From Zygnema cylindricum (taxonomy: Eukaryota > Streptophyta > Zygnematophyceae > Zygnematales > Zygnemataceae), in contig JBBHKE010001331.1 of NCBI GenBank assembly GCA_037447655.1, positions 1-32,758 of the forward strand: DNA of 32,758 nt. The letters run 5' to 3'. Made by a program: the position numbers and the translations under genes. The notes beneath the pieces were generated by a model that made no database searches, was not told the origin of the DNA, and saw only the letters and a list, made by a program, of their open reading frames with translations. Positions within the stretch are counted from its first letter, which is position 1; every line of letters starts with the position of its first letter. Positions 28,704 to 32,758 of the stretch are shown one piece after another.

Positions 28704-31700
28704 CTAAACATCCTTATTGGGCGAAAACCCGGTAACCATTTCCACCATTTTTAGAGCCATACAGCCGTTATCCGCCGGAACCTGCAAAAAAACAAAAAAA
28801 GAACAAGAAAAAAAAAGAAAAAGAAAGACAAGAAAAGAAAAGAAAAGAAAAATGTTACCATATGACTCACATTCATTAAAAAAATAAATCACAAAAATTT
28901 TATCCAAAAAAAAAGGACAGCTTTTTGAACTTCTTCTGATTTTTCCAAAATTAAAACAAAAATAAAAAAACAAAAAGAAAGAAGAGAAAAATATATATAT
29001 AAATATATATCACGTGACTCACATTCATAATCCAAAAAAACAACAATTCTTGTAAATATCTCGGAAAAAAAAAGAAAAAAAAAATACGACCCACGTACGT
29101 ACATGATCCAAACAAAGGACAATTTTGGTATTTAATAATAGCAGAAAAAAAAAAGAAAAAAGAAAAGAACCAAAAAAAGAAAAAAAAGAAAAACGTACCA
29201 TGTGACCTGCGTTCATAATCCAAAAAAAGGACAAATTTTTGTACTTTTTCACAAACCCTCCGGTGGACGACTCTCCGGGGCAGTAGAGGGGGGTGCGAGA
29301 GGCGTTGAAAAAACCGCCCATTTCCGACCATCTGAGGGAGAGGAAGAGGGAAAGGGAGAGGGAGAGAGGGGGGAGAGGGAGAGGAGGAAGAGGAGGTTAA
29401 AAAGACTGCCCATTTGGAGAGGGGAGAGAGGGAGAAGAGTTAAGAACACTGCCCATTTCCGACCATCTGAGGGAGAGGGGAGAGAGAGAGGGGGTTAAAA
29501 AAACTGTCCATTCCTGAACACCTGAGGGTGAGGGTGGGGAGAGCACGAGAGAGGAGAGAGAGAGGAGGAAGAGGAGTTGAAAAACTGCCCTTTTCTGACC
29601 ATCTGAGGGAGAGGGGAGAGAGAGAGAGAGGAGGGAGAGGAGGGTTAAAAAAACTGCACACTGCTGACCATCTGAGGAGGAAGACGGAGAGGGACAGAGA
29701 TGGAGACAGAGAAGAAAGAGGAGTTAAAAAAACAGCCCAGTTTCGACCATCTGAGGGAGAGGGACTCCGAAAGGGGGAGAAAAAGGAGAGAGAGAGGAGG
29801 GATGGGAAAAACTCAAAAAATTGTCCATTCCCAACCATCTGAAGGAGAGAGGGAAGAGGGAGGGGGTTAAAGAAACTGGCTATTTCCGACAACCTGAGGG
29901 AGAGGGAGTGGAGAGGGGAGAGAAAAAAGGGGTTAAAGGGAGATAGAGGGGAGAGAGAGAGGGAGAAGAGTTAGGAAAACTGGCTATTTCCGATCAGCTG
30001 AGGGAGAAAAAGATGGAGAGGGAGAGCGGTGAGATAGAGAAGCAAGAGGTGTTAAAAAAACTGCCAATTTCTGACCATGTGAGGGATAGGGCGAGAGAGA
30101 GGGAGAGGTAGATCAACGGGAGAGAGAGGGGAGAGAGAGGAGAGAGAGGACGAAGAGGGGTCAAAAAATTGCCCATTTCCAACCATCTGAACCAAGAGAT
30201 TTGGGAGAGAGGAAGAGGGAGAAAGAGTGAGGAAGATTAGGAGAGAGGGAGAGAGGGATGGAGGCAGGGTGGGAGAGAGGAGAGATAGGAGAGAGGGGAG
30301 AGAGGGGAGAGAGAGGATGAAGAGGGAAGAGAAAAAAAATAAAAACCTACTTGAGATTTTGCATCCAGTTGAGAGTTCCGTCGGTGCAACAAATCAAGTC
30401 GAGCTGAAAACCCCAATTTATTTCTACCACTTTTAATATATATAATATATATGAGGGAGAGAGAGAATACAGGGCCATTTTAAAAGAGAAGTTACCATAT
30501 TTACTGTGGGTTTCATGAAATCTTCATACAAAGCCATAAAAACCGGACCACTACTCATTCCCCAGCTGCAAAAAAAAAACAAAAGAAAAATAAGTAGCGG
30601 TCCAAATAAACAAATCATAAAAAAAGAAATAAAGCAAAAAAGAAACAAAGAAATAATACATAAGAACATTTATATGTAAATAAGTAATCACAAGTCAATA
30701 AATAATGAACAAAAAATATGTTATAAATGATCAAGCAAGTAAGTAAATAAATATACAAAGAGAAAAGAAAGTAAGGCAACAATTTTAAGAAATAACAACA
30801 TTTTCTAGGAATAATAAAAAACGAGTTTAAAAAGAATTGAATAACAACCTCAAATTTGGTGTTTTCCTTTTTAGTTTTTTTTGTATTGGACCATTCAGGA
30901 CAAAAATTATTGATTAAAAAACAACAAAAAATTCGATGGAAAAACAACATTTTCTAGGAGAAATATAAAATGGGTTTAAAAGCAAGAGAATAAAAACCCC
31001 AAATATGGTGGTATAATTCCCAACATTTTTTTAATTGGACCATTTATAATCATGAAGATCGACCAAAAAACAACAAAGATTTTGAAGAGAAAACAACATT
31101 TTCTAAGAGAAATATAAAATGGGTTTGAAAGTAAAAGAATAAAAACCTCAAATTTGGTGGTATAATTCCCAACTTCTTTTTAATTGGACCATTCATAACA
31201 TCAGCTAAGTTATCCCTATAAAAATGTGACAATCGTCGCACGGCCAATTTCCAGGAAGCTTCCTTATGCTCTTCTGAAAATGGAACCTCCTTTTTCAAGC
31301 CACTTTTCCACGAAAACTTTTGTTTTTTATTTTTCAAATGTGTAGAAAGATGGGTTTTGAAAAAAGAAAACTTATTGGAGTCGTCTACATCATCGTGTTT
31401 TAGTACATTATAGAAATCCTGGAAATACAGAAATTTGAAACACATGAGAAAATTATGAAAAAAGTAAGTGAAAAATTTATGAAAAAATATGAAAAAAAAT
31501 ATGAAAGAGCATGAAAAAATTGCAATAAAGGTAGGTTCCAAAAATCACTTTAAAGGATGATTGTGAGCAAACCAAATTGAATTATTGAAGTGATGTTGGA
31601 AAAATGTGTCCCTCTCCCTCTCCCACCTCCTCTTGTCTCCCTCTCCCTCTTATCGAGGGGGGTTTCCCAACATGTGACATGAGGCCTTTTTAAAGGTGGT

Positions 31701-32458
31701 CGATATTCGATAAATCAAGTAACCGGACAACTTTTTGAAAACAATAGCTATGGTATTGAAAATAGATAACCATAGTTTTGAAAACAATAACCATAATTTT
31801 GAAAATAATAAGTATCAGTTTGAAAATGATAACCACCATTTTGAAAATGATAACCACCATTTTGAAAATGATAACCATCATTTTGAAAATAAGAACCATA
31901 ATTGTGAAAATATCAACCATAATTTTGATGGAAATAAGGCAATTTCGTTAAAAACAACGGATCCATAATGTAAAAGATACTCTCCAAGCGACGTTTGAGA
32001 TATATAACATAGAACATAATAAAAAATAGAAAGCAATAAACTAAAAATAAAACATATGATATAAAACATAGAACATAGAATGTAACACATAGAACATTAA
32101 ACAAAAAAAACATAAAACATAAGACACAAAAAAACATGGATCATCGAATAAAAAACAGAAGACATCAGACAAAAAACAGGGAGGGAGGAGAGAGACGGGA
32201 GGAGAGAGAAGGGAGGAGAGAAAGGGAGGGGGGAGAGGGAGAGAGAGAGAGAGAGAAGGGGGGGGGAGAGAAAAACAAACCACAAACCAGATACCACATA
32301 AAATATAATACATAAAAATCTGTAACTTCAAAACTTAAAACCTAAAACATACCACGTGATCTGTCAAATCATCGATTACCGATTCCTGTTCGCCCCACAA
32401 AGTGGTCGCATCCTCCCATCGATCCTCACTAATTGCGGTTTCTGCCTCCTTCCCGTAA
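28704..32458 (-). CDS. Serine carboxypeptidase (peptidase S10, SCPL51/RISC-like), C-terminal six exons
   Basis: Exons on the minus strand, 5' to 3': 32458-32353, 31418-31147, 30565-30496, 30403-30351, 29331-29199 and 28781-28704 (stop 28706-28704). All six sit between AG and GT sites and the phases fit throughout. They read KEAETAISEDRWEDATTLWG, DFYNVLKHDD, LADVMNGPIKKKLGIIPPNL, SWGMSSGPVFMALYEDFMKP, LDLICCTDGTLNWMQNL, KWSEMGGFFNASRTPLYC, KNLSFFWIMNAGHM and VPADNGCMALKMVEMV. This matches the second half of plant retinoid-inducible-type serine carboxypeptidases. The catalytic Asp (LDLIC) and His (AGHMVPAD) are present; the catalytic Ser lies upstream, outside the window. About 15 residues usually found before LDLIC (the VNVTVYNGQ strand) are missing. 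Such enzymes act in the vacuole or secretory path, removing C-terminal residues. Introns contain arrays of duplicated splice boundaries. Confidence 0.9.
28850..29199 (-). repeat. Decayed copies of exon end plus donor after the AGHM exon
   Basis: The true exon end (WIMNAGHM|GTACG, ends 29199) is followed in the intron by copies near 29090-29130 (reads VWIMYVRG), 29011-29060 (reads FFWIMNVSHV) and 28857-28930 (FFW, insertion, then MNVSHM with a preserved GTAAC donor at 28858). Confidence 0.8.
29304..30190 (-). repeat. Array of about 12 tandem copies of an acceptor plus exon start
   Basis: On the minus strand the true acceptor and exon start read ctccctcag|ATGGTCGGAAATGGGCGG (exon from 29331). 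The same unit recurs with centres near 29410 (truncated), 29460, 29515, 29595, 29665, 29743, 29832, 29887, 29985, 30072 and 30178, separated by pyrimidine-rich spacers. Most copies keep CAG|ATGGT or a close variant. Spacing is about 50-110 bp. Confidence 0.88.
30790..31190 (-). repeat. Three tandem copies of exon end plus donor, period 149 bp
   Basis: The true exon end ACCAAATTTGAG|GTTTTTA (31147/31146) recurs at 30998/30997 and 30849/30848, exactly 149 bp apart each time. The copies include the upstream coding words (ggtccaatt, ttgggaattataccacca) and the downstream intron words (ttatatttct, agaaaatgttg). Confidence 0.9.
31728..31930. repeat. 21-bp minisatellite in the first visible carboxypeptidase intron
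   Basis: About nine copies of tttgaaaatgataaccaccat, all exactly 21 bp long, with substitutions but no indels. Being a multiple of three, it is open on both strands (NDNHHFE repeats on plus). It lies in the intron between 31419 and 32352, so coding is unlikely. Confidence 0.88.
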
Positions 32459-32758
32459 CTGAAAAGCATAAAAGAAAGCGGGAGAGAGGGAGAGAGGGAG
32501 GAGAGGGAGAGAGGGAGGAGAGGGAGAGAGGAAGAGAGGAAGAGGAACCAGCAGGAGAGAGGGGCAACAGGTCAGGGGAAGAGGGGCAGTAGGGAAGCGG
32601 GAGAGGGGGCAGAAGGAGAGATGGAGGAAAGCTAGAGAGAGGGAGAGAGGAGAGTGGTAGCGACGGAGAGGAGGCAGGGAGAATGCATCAAAAAAAAAAT
32701 TATATTTATATTTACATGTACATGTAGAGATGAGAGAGAGAGAGAGGAGAGAGAGGCA
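32459..32758 (-). other. Upstream intron of the carboxypeptidase gene (partial)
   Basis: The acceptor cttttcag ends at 32459. The rest is gagagg-type polypurine on the plus strand (polypyrimidine on the gene's sense strand), as in the other introns here. No further exon is visible before the window ends. Confidence 0.5.

Noticed and set aside
29202-29892. Plus-strand Arg/Glu-rich open frames across the acceptor array
   Set aside because: They arise from gagagg repeats; the minus strand carries the exon and the acceptor copies explain the pattern.
29030-30190. CRISPR-like array, because of regularly spaced repeats
   Set aside because: Spacers are low-complexity purine tracts of uneven length, the repeat equals an exon start, and the genome is eukaryotic.
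31735-31968. Asn/His-rich small protein from the minisatellite
   Set aside because: It lies in an intron and is pure repeat; open frames are expected from a 21-bp unit without stops.

Overview
The window is nuclear DNA from a streptophyte (land plant or close algal relative). Three protein genes with canonical GT-AG introns support this: an ALOG/LSH-family gene, known only from the plant lineage; a plant-type retinoid-inducible/SCPL51-like serine carboxypeptidase; and the 3' end of a 4Fe-4S ferredoxin-like gene. A tRNA-Phe(GAA) gene and a Ty1/copia retrotransposon primed by initiator tRNA-Met fit the same picture. I cannot name the species. The intron inside the ALOG domain, AT-rich spacers and heavy use of CCGTACA-like words make a well-studied angiosperm unlikely.

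Layout. 34-529: last two exons of the ferredoxin-like gene (+). 530-12285: gene-poor DNA with a tRNA-Phe gene (3305-3377), tandem duplications, a 50-bp palindrome, one 8-bp-TSD hAT-like MITE (927-1394) and a family of TA-flanked inverted-repeat elements. 12286-20143: a nest of mobile elements. A hAT-like MITE (12286-12744) abuts a TA-flanked element (12745-13232) and then a larger hAT-like element (13243-20143, TSD ccaaatag). The larger element carries about 430 bp of foreign-looking sequence and has itself been hit by a very young Ty1/copia element (13872-19873, TSD atggc, LTRs differing at 1 of 537 positions). The copia polyprotein frame is interrupted only by one UAG, followed by CAAUCA, the tobamovirus-type readthrough context. 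20565-25811: ALOG gene (+, three coding exons) with an N-terminal extension of about 670 residues of extreme low complexity. 28704-32458: C-terminal six exons of the serine carboxypeptidase (-), convergent with the ALOG gene.

The most interesting signal is in the introns of the ALOG and carboxypeptidase genes. They contain decayed tandem copies of the neighbouring exon-intron boundary: exon end plus donor, or acceptor plus exon start. I see this at five boundaries, with up to 12 copies at one carboxypeptidase acceptor. In the ALOG domain each copy keeps the junction AG|GT, and the intron lies where, from what I know of the family, other ALOG genes are usually uninterrupted. That matches intron birth and growth by tandem duplication of an exonic AGGT segment.

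Most of the rest is spacer: poly-purine/poly-pyrimidine tracts, T-rich or A-rich DNA and degenerate repeats in which I recognise no gene.
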